Shown here in pieces: positions 33,547 through 45,525 of a stretch of 64,000 nt of DNA (within the stretch, counting starts at the first letter, position 1; each line of letters starts with the position of its first letter). This DNA comes from Orobanche coerulescens (lineage: Eukaryota; Streptophyta; Magnoliopsida; Lamiales; Orobanchaceae): contig CM065812.1 in NCBI GenBank assembly GCA_033398695.1, positions 141,366,858 to 141,430,857 of the forward strand, in the 5' to 3' direction. The notes below the pieces were generated by a model. It did no database searches and was not told where the DNA came from. It saw nothing but the letters and a program-made list of their open reading frames with translations. The position numbers and the translations under genes are program-made.

Positions 33547-36342
33547 TAAGTTTCATCCCGAAACTTAAAACAAAAGCAAGGCGACTCTCGACAACGCACC
33601 AGAACTCCATGCAGTATAAAGCCACTACGATCCGATTCAATACGCAAGAATGCTTACAAAAAGCAATGAATATGAACCACTGTGGTTGATAAATCCGAGC
33701 AGTACAACAACCAAAACACAAGTCCATCGTTGAACAAGAATGTAATTCCGATAACCTCAGATGTTTGGAAGATCAAATACAAAGATAATTTCCTAACAAT
33801 TATGGAAATTTCGAAGTGGCCTAGTTGTTCAATAATCACGATTTCGAGATCAAACAATAATGATTGGACAACGACGAATGAATAGCAATGATCGAACAAC
33901 AACGATAACCTCTAAAGTTGATACCTCAAATCAAGATATCAATAAACTTGTAGGAATCACGAGGTGTTAACTTCGAACACGGTTCACAAGAAATCGATCC
34001 GAACTTGGAAAGATCACAACGATATACACATCAATTTGGAACAATATCAGAACTCGCTCGAATGACAAAGGTGAGAAACAATACAATGTCAGAAGCATTA
34101 ACGATCACAATCGCCTCAATACGGTCGAACGAAACGGAAACGAGAAGAAAAAAAATGTGGGTATTACATCATATCACCTTTAAAAGAGGTTTCGTCCCCG
34201 AAACCTAAACAACGAAAACGAAGTGTTTGAATAGCAACCTTCCCGGCCATATCCTCTTGGTCCCGCATTTAATCTCCATAACCAATTGTATCGCGGTCAT
34301 GGCTACGTCCTCTGTCCCTCGGCATACTAAGCGGATTCTCACTCAATATGATTTCACCACTTCGCAAAATATTATACTAAAGTACCAACTCAGCGCGACA
34401 TTTCACATAAGGTAACTAATAATAGCTCGATAAGAAAATCCACGAGGTATCCTTTTAAAGGAAATCATTTGAAAATCCTAGGATTTGTATGCTATTCAAA
34501 ATAAACTTTAAAAGTACTTTTGGTACCTCGGGTTGTTTCATCAAGACTTGTAAACAACATACTTTAACCGTCTCATTTGAAATCATTTGCCAAAATAATA
34601 ATTCCTTGAAACTGGCGTTATCAAAATCATCATGCCTCTACATCATCATCACCGTTAACATCCAACAAGTTAACCATGCAAGACTATCAAACCATTCTTA
34701 CATACTCTAACATTTCCAAATCCGAGTTTAAACTTTACATCGAGTGAGATTTTTCATCTTCACTATATATTTTTGAAAATAAAAATCGTATTGGTTTTTT
34801 GAAAAAAAAAATTGTGTGAAAGATTATTGAAAATCATGTACTCGAATTATTCGAAAATACAATAGTACGTTAAAAGTCATTTCCGAAAATTCTCCCAACA
34901 CTACACAAAAAAAATCAACGACGGTAACGTTTTACAAAATGTTCAAGATACTTTAAAACACTCTTTCAATACCGCCGAGGTTTTATTGGAGAATCCTAGG
35001 CCGGCTCGCAATTTCAAACAATTTTCAAAGTTCATACGAAGCCGCCGATTTAATCGCAACATCAAATTAGTTTCAAAATTTGATTTTCCGCAACTTGCAC
35101 AAACTTATGAAAGCTTCAGGAAAATATTTTCGAACACACACACAACAGACATAATTTATCGACTCACCGAACAAAATCAATTATCACTTAGTACGAATGA
35201 AAGGTCACAACACACGTTCACACAACACGGTTGTCATCACTAGACAACGCACATAGAATACAGTTACGGGCGATCGACTGCCAAGGTTAGGCCTAATAGT
35301 TAAAAGAAATGCGGTTCTCTAGCCTCTGTCCCGGCTAACTAACGCGCGCTACAACAATTAGTTAGCATGCGCTATCCATGCCGCATTAGCGCGCGCTAGC
35401 CTTGCACTCAGCGTGCGCTAGCTGCTCCAACTCAGCAACATGATCGCGAACATATATATGACATTACTAGAATCGATGGTCACAAATAATCAACAACACG
35501 TTCGAATCTCAAAGCCATCGATTTAACATTTCATGAGCAACCATCAAAAGACAATTGTCATTCAAAAACCGAAATCTCACCTCTTATTAAAGATAGCTAT
35601 CTCAATGTACACAAATCGAACGACTCAGCATTCACATCATAGTTTTAATTTAAAACTGGCAACACTGCCCGAACAACAAGAACATCATCAAGTATCTCTC
35701 GACTAAAAACCATAAAACCGATAAGTTGAAAACGAGAGTCACATCTTGATTACATTTTGTAGACCTCATTTGAGTTTAAAAGTTGTGTTTTGAAAACTTA
35801 TAATACAAGATGAAAATAAAATATCAGTAGTTTGAATTCTCCAAAAATTTCAACCTTGAGGTCATCATACGAAAATCAAACTTTTTCCTCCCTTTGGAGG
35901 ATGTTTTATAACAAAAATATACGTGTCTCTCAAAAAACATGTATGGTTTTAAAATATCATATTGATGAATTTTTCTTTGCGTAACCATACCATGGCTATT
36001 ATTCTTGTAAAAACGACTTATATCAGGATGTGTGTATATATACATATAAGTTGGCACCACTTTCATTCTAGCATCATACGAGGATCAAACAACATAGGCC
36101 ACATAATCACAAATCACCTTTAAACTCCACGTCATAACACAAAATCATACAAGCTCGTATATCACAAGGCACAATATAGTAGGGATACTTACATCCACAG
36201 GTCGCATGAAGATGATGGATGCACCTCGATACTAATCACGGCCGACCTCACAGACGACGCGTTGCGACACAACTTAGACAGACATAATCTGACAGAACAG
36301 GACACGACAATACCCGACAGCCTAGGTTTTCGCAACCTAATA
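33547..36342 (-). other. Internal region of the non-coding element, no genes
   Basis: No open frame shows retrotransposon motifs. A second copy of the LTR-end and polypurine-like context (GGGTATTACATCATATCACC, then GAGGTTTCGTCCCCGAAACC) is at 34160-34206, about 640 bases inside the true one. A small AGCGTGCGCTA-type cluster is at 35340-35420. The last 170 bases before the primer site resemble the same region of the second family at 58110-58260. Confidence 0.65.
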
Positions 36343-36352
36343 TCTGATACCA
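36343..36352 (-). other. Primer binding site, initiator-Met tRNA type
   Basis: The minus strand reads TGGTATCAGA four bases inside the LTR edge at 36357. It sets the minus orientation. Confidence 0.8.
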
Positions 36353-36356
36353 TAAA

Positions 36357-39115
36357 TGTAACACCCCCATAATCAAACCGGGAATATTACACGCCGCAGA
36401 CCCTCTCCGTGAGGATCCACCAGGCTAGACATCGAAACCACACAATAATTTACATACCGACATGATAAAATACCAAATCCGTAGACCAACTTGATCTTTC
36501 ATCACAAACATACAAGTCAAAATGCACATTTCTACCTCGACTCATACCCATGCAAGGGTAAAATACACTCTCAAACCAAAAATACGACAGAAGAAAGACC
36601 ATACACAAACTCTGACTGACTGCATCCAACACTGGCCTTCGTTTGATTAGTATCATTCGCCTTCCATCATCCTTCGCGCTGATCCTGTGTTTTGCTCCCA
36701 AACCTGCATGTACCTGGATGCAAAAACAGACATCCACCCCCGAATACTCGGGGGTTAGCTAAACTCCACTGTTTTGCTAGTACAAGTATAAAGTGCAAAT
36801 ACGAGCCATACATAACACATTCCGAGAATACAACAAAAGACTTCCCGAAATATTTTGTTTAATTTAAGATAGTTCAAGCCTTGAAAGTAGAAACCAAAAC
36901 AAGAAAGCACTTTGAAAACATTTTCCAAATCTCGGGAGTTTTGAAAACATTTGCGATTGTAAAGTTCTTAATTCTTCAGAAGCCTCTTAGGGTCACCGCC
37001 CCAAAGTTCATTTTCCAAAATGCAAATCCGTTAACAAAACATGGGGTTCACGACCCAACCATTCCAATCACAAAACACAGGGTCCACGACCCAATCATTC
37101 CAATCACAAAACACATGGTTCACGACCCAACCATTCCAATCACAAAACACAGGGTCCACGACCCGATCATCAACTTCAATTCACTCCCAACAACACATTA
37201 AAAATAACATATTATTTTTATGCCATTTTAGCCAAACACCAAGACTCGATATATAATGTCTCTCGACTCCGAGCAACAAGCATTGTGATACTCCGGACAT
37301 ATCACAATTAATCATCGATACAAACATTCTAGCAATTCTCGCGACCCAGTCCGGCCCTCAAGCCACCAAGTCCCTGTGTGTCCCGTCGAGCAATCCCCAG
37401 GTGAGAATGCCCACTCGAAGTAACCCTCGCGACCCGGTCCAGCCGCTAAGCCACCAGGTCCCCGTGTGACCCCGTCGAGTCAATCCCCGAGTGAGAGTAT
37501 CCGATAAAAACTTACAACTCTCATCAATTCACATTTCCAAAACCGCAATCCTCAAGAGTCAATCACAATATATATAGTCGAGGTATTTTGCTAAAATGGT
37601 CATATTATCCAACACATACTCACGACCCAAAATTAATACTGTCCACAAAGAAACACACTTATCTCAATAATACCGAACGACACAACCAATATCACACAAC
37701 TCATATATCCACCGATAACCACATGAATCCACGCACAATTTATAACAAAAGGATTTAACTATAAATTACCGACAATAGATTCACACATAATGACATCACC
37801 CGAAAGTATGGAGATCCTATACTCAACACTAACACACATAGTAAAATAAGCACATTAAGTCCCGAACACAAGAGTTGTCCTTTAAAAAAACCACGATTGT
37901 AAATATACCGATTCTTTTGAGAAAAGGTTGTAAATATTCATTTAGCACATATCGTCAATTTTCAGCCACTATATTCACAAAACACGTAATGTATGGGCAA
38001 TATAATTGCCTCAGTAGTTGATACCGGACACTCCGACGAACGTGGCTTAACCGGAATACCTCGAATGCCCACAACTCTCCGGCGGAAACGACGGTAACAC
38101 CACCGATCGGAAAACAGCGAACGGAAGGGTTCCGACTCGAGTTCTTCGCAAGGAACCTGACCCAAACATCATACCATGAATAAATTGACGATCGAACGAG
38201 GAAGAATAATCGTAGAACGCCTGAATCCCCTTTGTGACATTTTATCGAACACTTTCAAGGTGTCGATTAGAAACTCAATAAAACGACGAATCCTCGACAA
38301 TCCAACCGTGGAAAAACAAGGGATTCGATATAACACAACTTAATAATCATCAATCCATCACTATTCTAAGTTATAACGAATCAAACGGACGAAATCAACA
38401 AAATCCCCAATTTTTCCCAAAACTAGGATTTTAGGAAAACTAACCTTGATTCGCTGGATTGAAGGATGTTATGAAGTGATTAGTCGATGATATGAGCTCC
38501 CAAACTTCGTGGATTCATTGCATAACAACATGCCTTCATGATCTCCAAGGATCCAGCCGTGGACGAGAAGGAGAGAAATGGGAAAAATGATTGAAACTGG
38601 AATGCCCGGTCATATTTATACTGGTGCAGCCTAGCGTGCGCTAGACTGTCGAGATAGCGTGCGCTAGCGGGCGGTCATGGTCGAGAATGTTCGGCCAGGG
38701 CCCGCCATCATGCGTTGAACACGTGCGCTGTCGGCCCGGGCCACAATCCAGAGACTTCCTGGCTCGGCTAGGTAGTGTGCGCAGCCTTCCGGCCGTAGCG
38801 TGCGCTACCTGCCGGCCGTAGCGTGTGCAGTGTCCGACAGTAGCGTGCGCTACCTGCCGATCCTCCCGAGTCCAGAACTTTTCTGCCCCTACTGCCTCGG
38901 CCGACTAGCGCGCGCAACCAACCGGCCGTAGCGTGCGCTGCCTCCCAGCCGTAGCGTGCGCTACCTTACGGCCATAGCGTGCGCTGCGCCGGTTCCTGCC
39001 GCACCCGCCCGGCCAGTGCCTGCACCCGTCTGGCCAGTGCCTCCACTCGTCCGGCCAGTGCTCGACCACCATGATTCGACGACTCGATTTTCCGAAATCG
39101 CACGGAACGAACACG
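36357..39115 (-). repeat. 5' LTR of the non-coding element, truncated
   Basis: Matches 30635-33394 with few differences, then stops about 135 bases short and joins Tat gag sequence at 39115-39116. The minus-strand TATAAATA box is at 38613-38620. The 36-base repeat has four copies (37034-37177). An AGCGTGCGCTA array is at 38630-38990. Confidence 0.85.
38630..38990 (-). repeat. AGCGTGCGCTA array, second LTR
   Basis: About ten copies of TAGCGTGCGCTA-like words, more complete than in the other LTR, where several read AGCATGCGCT. Confidence 0.8.
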
Positions 39116-40181
39116 ATCGGTGCACGATCGCCTCGGCTCCGGCTCCGAAAGCCAATCCGTGAGCAATCAGGCTACGGCGATGGCCGCCATGCAACGCCAG
39201 CTCGACGAGGTGAAGGTGCTCGTAGAAACTGGGGCAGGCGCCAAGAGATCGATCATCGGACCGAGTGAGCCTATCGTGGCTCAGATCGAGCTCGCCCCCG
39301 TTCAACCGAAGATCGCTCCTCCTCAAACACCTCTATATGAGGGGCGATCGGATCTTGAGACACACCTGAGCAAGTTCCGGATTTACATGACCGGATGTGG
39401 AGCATCGGACGCTACGAAGTGCCGAATGTTCCCATTGACATTAAGTGATCTTGCCTATAGGTGGTACATCTCGCTGCCACCACGCTTGATCAACTGTTTC
39501 GAGAAATTGGCGAACGACTTCACGTCGTATTTCACCGCCGAAGTTGCTCGGCCAGAAGCCCCCCACCGCATGATGAAGATCAGACAGGGGAAGGACGAGC
39601 CCGACGAAGACTACATAGACCGGGTGGACGAAATAGTCCTCACCGACGAGCCTATTAGCGACGAGCTCGCTCTTTACTCAGTCCTATGGGGATTCTATGG
39701 TCATTCGCCCATGTTCAGGCACCTCACGAAGGACATTCCTCCGACCTACGCGATCTTCCGCGTCAGGGCTGCTGATTTTCTGGCTAGGCAAAGGATGCTC
39801 TCCCTTCATTTAGGCGAGGGATCTACCGGGAAAGGAAAGGCGCTAACTTCCACCCTGAGAAAGGCGGTCTCCATGCCCAAAAAGGCAGTCGCGAAGCCGC
39901 CCGGCGAATTCAAAGCCTTCGAGGATGTGGAAGTTCACCTCCTCCGCAACCTCAATTTGTCTCCGACCCACATTTTCAACGCTATCAAGGGGCGCGAGTG
40001 GCTTAGCAAACCGAAGCTGATAAGAGACCACGGTCATCTGGACCGCAGCAAATTTTGTGCTTACCACAAGAGTCCCGGCCACAACACCAGCCAGTGCCGC
40101 GATCTCCTCAAACAACTCTGGAGACTATTTGAGGAGGGCAAATTGGATAATTTGGTTACCAAGCCAGAGCCCCGAGCATAA
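39116..40181 (+). pseudogene. gag: Tat B gag, 5'-truncated
   Basis: The open frame starts mid-protein at the deletion junction; its first residues match residue ~185 of the Tat A gag. The gag core (CRMFPLTL, RWYISLPP, EDYIDRVDEI) and the His/Cys segment (FCAYHKSPGHNTSQC) are intact. It ends at TAA 40179-40181, where Tat A continues with a basic tail, so the C-terminus is also lost. About 130 bases of the gag tail up to 40310 persist in shifted frames. Confidence 0.9.
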
Positions 40182-40309
40182 ATGACTGGGGGCGCGAGCG
40201 CCGATAGAACGATGGAATCCCTCCCAATACAGTCGCCAGGATCGAGCAGAACGAGCCGGAGTACTCTGACGAATCAATCCCTCCGAGCAACCCTGGCGGC
40301 CGGATCAAT

Positions 40310-42433
40310 ATGCTTCATGCGGGAGGTGGAAACCTCGGAGGCCTTTCCCCGATTTCCACCATGTCGAACAGAAAGCGGAAGGCCGAATTGAGGGCGTTCG
40401 CTGGGGTCCATATCGTGGTACCCCCAGAGCCAACCATCTCAAAAGACGCGCTCATCACTTTCTCCAACAAGGATAGGGAGGGAGTGCAGTGCCCCAAAGA
40501 GGATGCATTGGTAATCTCTGTAGGTATCCTTGGGAAAATGGTCGATCGCGTGCTGGTTGACAATGGGAGCTTTTGCAATATCATATTCAAATCCGATCTT
40601 GACCAGCTCAGCAACCTGACCAAGTTCATTAATCTATTTGACACCATGCTCCAAGGGTTTGGCGACAGCACAGTCCGAGTCTATGGAAGGATCAAGCTCT
40701 CTGTCGAGCTAATATGTTATTACGATCCCAAGGTTAGGATTACTAGGAACCTAAATTTTGTAATCATAGATAGGCCCAGCATCTATAACGGGTTCCTAGG
40801 TCGCCCATTTCTAGAAACCTTCGAGGCGGTCACCTCTTCTTTCTTTTACTGTAACAAATTCCCCAATGCCGATAGGACAGTCGGTACCGTAAAAGGAGAC
40901 CAACTAATGGCTAAGAAATGTTTGAATTACTCCTATGTCGTAACTTCTTTCAACACTTCCCATACTATTTATAACATTGAGACGATCGACAATCAGCCGA
41001 TGGAGATCGACGAGCCAAGCACCTCGTACCAACCTGACTCAGAGGACGCCATCTCACGTCGATTGACGGACGACATCGAGCCGAGGATCGGTTTCGAGCC
41101 AAGCCTCGACATCGATCCAAGGATCGAGTCCGGAAATTGTTCCAAACGAGAAGCGACCGTCCCCATTGAAGAGTTGGAAAGTATAACGATAGATTTGGCT
41201 CGCTCGGAGCAGGAAGTACAGATCGGCACAAGCGTCGGCCTTGAGTTAAAGGATGATCTGATCAATTTACTACGTAAGAACATCAGAGTCTTTGCCTGGT
41301 CGCATCTAGATATGGTCGGCATAAGTCATGAACACGCTTACCACTATCTAAATATCGACCTGGCAAGGAAGCCTATTCACCAGAAACGTAGGAAATTCGG
41401 TCCAGAGAAATACGCTGCGCTCGACATAGAAGTTAAAAAGCTACTCGACAACAAACTAATCGGTGTAGCTACATACGAGCCACAGTGGGTAGCCAACGCG
41501 GTGCTCTTCAAAAATCCGAGAAACTCCTGGAGGTTATGCATCGACTTCACCGACCTCAACGCGGCATGCCAAAAAGACCACTTTCCGATGCCTCATATTG
41601 ACCACTTGGTCGATAGCACGGCAGGCTGCGAAATGATGTCGTTCATGGATGCCTTCGCCGGGTATCATCAAATCCCCATGGCGGATAAAGACATAAAACA
41701 CACATCGTTCCACACGGAAAAAGACATGTACTTTTGGGTCCGAATGCCGTTCGGTCTAAAGAACGCAGGGGAAAACTACCAACGGCTAGTCAACGGGATA
41801 TTCGCCAACCAGATCGACAAGACCATGGAGGTCTACATTGATGACATCGTAGTCAAAAGCCTCAAAAAGGAAGATCACCTCAATGACCTTGCCGAGACAT
41901 TCGCCATCCTCGATAAGTTCAATATGAAGCTAAACCCCAAGAAATGCAACTTTGGGGTAAGCTCCGGAAAATTCCTGGGGCACATCGTGAGCCAAAATGG
42001 TATCGAGGCAAACCCCACCAAGATCCAGGCGATCCTCGACATGCAAGAGCCACGGAATGTCAAACAGGTGCAACGCCTGACAGGTTTTCTAGCTGCCCTT
42101 AACCGTTTTATTTCCCGGCTCGGAGATAAAAGCAAGCCATTCTTCGCGACCAAAAAGAACAAGAAGTTCGCGTGGACAAAGGAGAGTCAATTAGCGTTTG
42201 CCAAAATCAAGGAGTATCTATCTAACCCCCAGATCTTGGCAAAACCGATCCCCGACGAAAAGCTATTCCTTTACCTGGCAGCCTCGGAGGTCGTGCTGAG
42301 TGGTGTTTTAGTGCGAGCAGAGGGGAAAGCACACTTACCGATCTACTTCGTTAGCCAAGCGCTCCATGACGCAGAAACGCGATACACGCCTCTGGAGAAG
42401 ATCGCCTACGCGTTAGTCATGAGTGTTCGCTAG
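40310..42433 (+). pseudogene. pol: Tat B protease, reverse transcriptase and RNase H
   Basis: This 707-codon open frame is the longest in the window. It covers the protease with VLVDNGSFCNIIF (about 40552), a linker, and RT with WRLCIDFTDLNAAC, MSFMDAFAGYHQI, FWVRMPFGLKNAG, the catalytic YIDD (about 41834) and LGHIVS. The gypsy RNase H follows (FLYLAASEVVLSGVLV, SQALHDAETRYTPLEKIAYALV). It breaks at 42430, where five bases present in Tat A are missing and the frame shifts into the next segment. The enzymes copy the RNA into cDNA and degrade the RNA strand. The first residues come from the gag tail. Confidence 0.93.
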
Positions 42434-43118
42434 GGCCTACTTCTTCGAACACCAAGTGGAGGTTCTGACAAGGCTCCCCTTAAGACAAGTTCTACACCGG
42501 CCAGACACCAACGGACGACTCCTCAAGTGGTCACTGGAGATCTCCCAATACGGTATTACGTACGCTCCTCGCACGGCGATCAAAGGCCAAGCTCTGGTGG
42601 ACTTCGTGGTGGAATTAACATTCCATACCAGTCCAACACAGGTCGGCTGTCCTGATTGGAGGTTGTACGTGGATGGCTCGGCAACCGACTCGCGAGCAGG
42701 GGCAGGGATTGTCCTCATCAGCCCCGACGACCAAAGTTTCACAAATGCTGTGCGTTTCGGGTTCCGTGCGACCAACAATGAAGCCGAGTACGAAGCCTTG
42801 GTAGGCGGGCTCGATCTAGCCCTCGCCTTGGATGTTCGCCGTCTCCATATCTTCATGGACTCCCTCTTGGTCGTGAATCAAGTCAAGGGAGAATATGAGG
42901 CGCGCTGCGAACAAATGATCAAATACCAAGAGCTGGTCGCCGAAATGTGCACAAAGTTTGAAGAAGTGCTGATCGAAAAAGTCCCGAGAGTGCACAACTC
43001 CCAGGCCGATGACCTATCTAAACTAGTATCGGCAGATGGGTCGGCCGATTTCTCTAACATCCAAATCACAAAATCAACAAAGACTCGTCGAAGAGAACTG
43101 GATGACTCCGTTAATTAA
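42423..43118 (+). pseudogene. Tat B second (archaeal-type) RNase H
   Basis: The open frame has LYVDGSATDSRAGAGIVLISP, NNEAEYEALVGGLDLALAL, MDSLLVVNQVKGEY and the HNSQADDLSKL end. This additional RNase H domain between RNase H and integrase is a hallmark of the Tat lineage. It is frameshifted from the upstream pol frame and stops at TAA 43116-43118 before integrase. Confidence 0.9.
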
Positions 43119-44318
43119 ATACTTGAAGGACGGAACGGTCCCCACTGACTACATCAAAGCTCGCCAGCTTCAGCTCCGTGCAGCCAGATACACCCTATTG
43201 GACGACCGGCTTTACAAGCGAGCTTTGAGCCTTTCTCTCCTCAAGTGCATTACGCCGGAGGAAGGCCGGCTCGTTTTAGCCGAGATCCATGACGGATCTG
43301 TGGAAACCATGCTGGAGGGTGAGCTCTCATCCACAAAACGACCAGGCAAGGTTTTTTCTGGCCTACACTACAAAAAGATGCGATCGCCTATGCCAGATCG
43401 TGTCACAGGTGTCAAGTGATGGGCCCAAACATCAAGCTCTCCCCCGAGCAGCTCACTTATATGTACAGTCCATGGCCTTTCGCCCAATGGGGCATCGACC
43501 TCATCGGTCCATTACCGACGGCGCCAGGAGGCAGTAAGTTTGCCATCGTGGCGGTCGATTATTTCACGAAATAGGCTGAGGTCGAACTACTCAACAAGAT
43601 CGGCCAAGAGAAAGTAATCAAGTTCATTTGGAAGAATATCATATGCCCGTTCGGTCTGCCCCAGGCTATCATCTTTGACAAAAGAAAGCAGTTCGATGGA
43701 TTGGAAGTCATGCAATTCTACGAAATATGGGGAATCAAAAGATTATTCTTGGCCCCTTACCACCCTCAGACGAACAGTCAGGTAGAGGCTGTAAACAAGA
43801 TCCTCAAACACACGATCAAAGCACGACTCGAATCCAAATAGGGACGATGGGCGAGCGAGCTCCCGGATGTTTTGTGGTCCTACCGAATGACGACCCAAAA
43901 CTCAACCGGCGAAACCCCATTCGCCCTCGCCTTCGGAACAGAAGCGGTGATCCCTTCAGATATCGCCGTCCTCAGTCGCCGAACTGAACAGGAAATGACG
44001 ACGGACAATGATATAGCCCGACGGATCGACTTGGATATGCTCGAAGAACGGCGACTGACCTCGGAGATGAGGAATATAATCCATAAAAGGATATCCCAAA
44101 AATTCTTCAATTCAAAGGTCAAGGAAAGAGGGTTCCAAGTGGGCGACCTAGTCCTCAAAAAGGTCCAAACTTACACGGGAGTATTTGGCCCGAATTGGGA
44201 AGGCCCCTTCAGGATATCTAAGTGGCTAACTAGGGGAGCCTACGAACTCGAACACCCAGACGGAACTCCGGACCAATATCCCTGGAACACCGTGCATTTG
44301 AAGAAATACTACCAGTAA
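43119..44318 (+). pseudogene. Tat B integrase, degenerate
   Basis: The zinc-finger region is frameshifted: the HDG...CGNHAGG block near 43290-43325 and CQRCQ-like sequence near 43395 read in different frames. The core carries GIDLIGPLP, an altered second-Asp block (IIFDKRKQF) and NSQVEAVNK with the Glu. TAG stops lie at 43572-43574 and 43839-43841. The C-terminal part (43872-44318) is open (WSYRMTTQNSTGETPFALAFGTEAVIP, GDLVLKKV, NWEGPFRI, and an NTVHLKKYYQ end). Non-functional. Confidence 0.88.
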
Positions 44319-45525
44319 AAAAACTTTGTATTCAGTTACCCAATGTACAAAGATTTTAATGAGATTATTCGATCCCATTTATATGATTCGCCTTGACAAA
44401 AACAGACAAATAAAAAGAGGACGACTCGCTCGCCCTACAAGAGGTCGTCATCTAACCTAACGGACCTATGCAAGCGATTGCCCCTCTAACTACAATGTAT
44501 ACCGTCGAGGGTCGTCATTCAACATGGCGGTCCGAGGTAGAAAAGTGCAGCCATGGTCCTGGAGGTTGATGGAACCGACAACTTCGTCCATACAAGGTTC
44601 TTTTGGGCTGCGATCGCTCACCTTTCATTTAAATACGAGGTGGGCGTAGCCGAAGGACCCTCCAAATAAATCTGCGGACACGCTCGCTCGCCCTTAAAGG
44701 TACATCATCTAACATGATGGACCCGGACAAGGCGACGCGTCCCTATCCCGTCACAACGTATACCGTCGAGGGTCGCCATCTAACATGGCAATCCGAGATA
44801 GAAAAGTGCTGACAAGTCGCGGACGTGGAGTCGAATAAATCGACGATGACCCATGCAAGGACTCCTCTAGACCAAGACCGCTCTCCTTTCGTTTAAATAC
44901 AAGGCGAGCACAGCCTAACGGAGGACCCTAACAATAAAGTGAGTCGCGAGACAGACCTACAGGTGGAATGTCCTTCGCACACAAAGACACGGTTATGGAG
45001 GTCGGTCCATCGAACTCCGCAACCGTGCACGATTCCTCAAAGTCAAAGCAGTTGTCCCCCCTCGAAGAATCAACAAACTAAAGATAGCCCACCAAACATA
45101 TTATTTTCATTCCCTTACTTACGCTAAGTAAACAAAAACAAGGGGCAAAGTGGAGCTATTCGTACATGCGATCGGGAGGAAGGAACCATACACGATCGGC
45201 TCTGTTCAAACAAACACATGACGATCGGTCTTATTCAAGAAATTTACAAGTACATTCAGATCTATTCAGACAATTGTGCAAAGTCTAAGTGATGCGGAAC
45301 ATTCAGACAGTCGATTATACAAACAAGGCATCAGGTGCAATTGTGTAAACACTTGTATAAATTCGTATGCAAACATTCAGAAGAGACGATCGTACATACA
45401 AAGAATCAGACACGAAGAAGAAGTATTTTATTCCATTCGAAAAGTTCATACATACAAGCCCGAAGGCAATACAACGAAAAACTGAATAATACAAGCAAAG
45501 GAAAACAAAACAACTCCAGCATCAC
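44319..45525 (+). repeat. Tat B 3' region with a two-copy ~265-bp tandem repeat
   Basis: No gene. Two imperfect copies lie at about 44415-44670 and 44671-44942. Shared blocks include ACTCGCTCGCCCT/CGCTCGCTCGCCCT, TATACCGTCGAGGGTCG, GATAGAAAAGTGC/GGTAGAAAAGTGC, TTTAAATAC and AGGACCCT. The rest (44943-45525) is unremarkable, with several GATCGG words. Confidence 0.75.

Larger units (their letters stand above)
30635..39115 (-). mobile_element. Non-coding LTR element, LARD-like, chromovirus-type ends, 5' LTR truncated
   Basis: Two direct repeats (30635-33529 and 36357-39115) flank 2.8 kb without coding capacity. On the minus strand the order is truncated 5' LTR, iMet primer binding site, internal region, polypurine tract, 3' LTR. 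The LTR ends (TGTAATACCC...GGGTGTTACA) and the GTTTCGGGACGAAAC-like sequence beside the polypurine tract resemble Tekay-type chromovirus 3' ends. No gag or pol motif is visible in any frame, so the element would depend on proteins from elsewhere. It is inserted in the second RNase H of Tat A. Confidence 0.8.

Noticed and set aside
31300..37180. 36-bp repeats considered as a CRISPR-like array
   Set aside because: The units are directly adjacent without unique spacers, lie in an LTR and are in plant DNA; this is a minisatellite.
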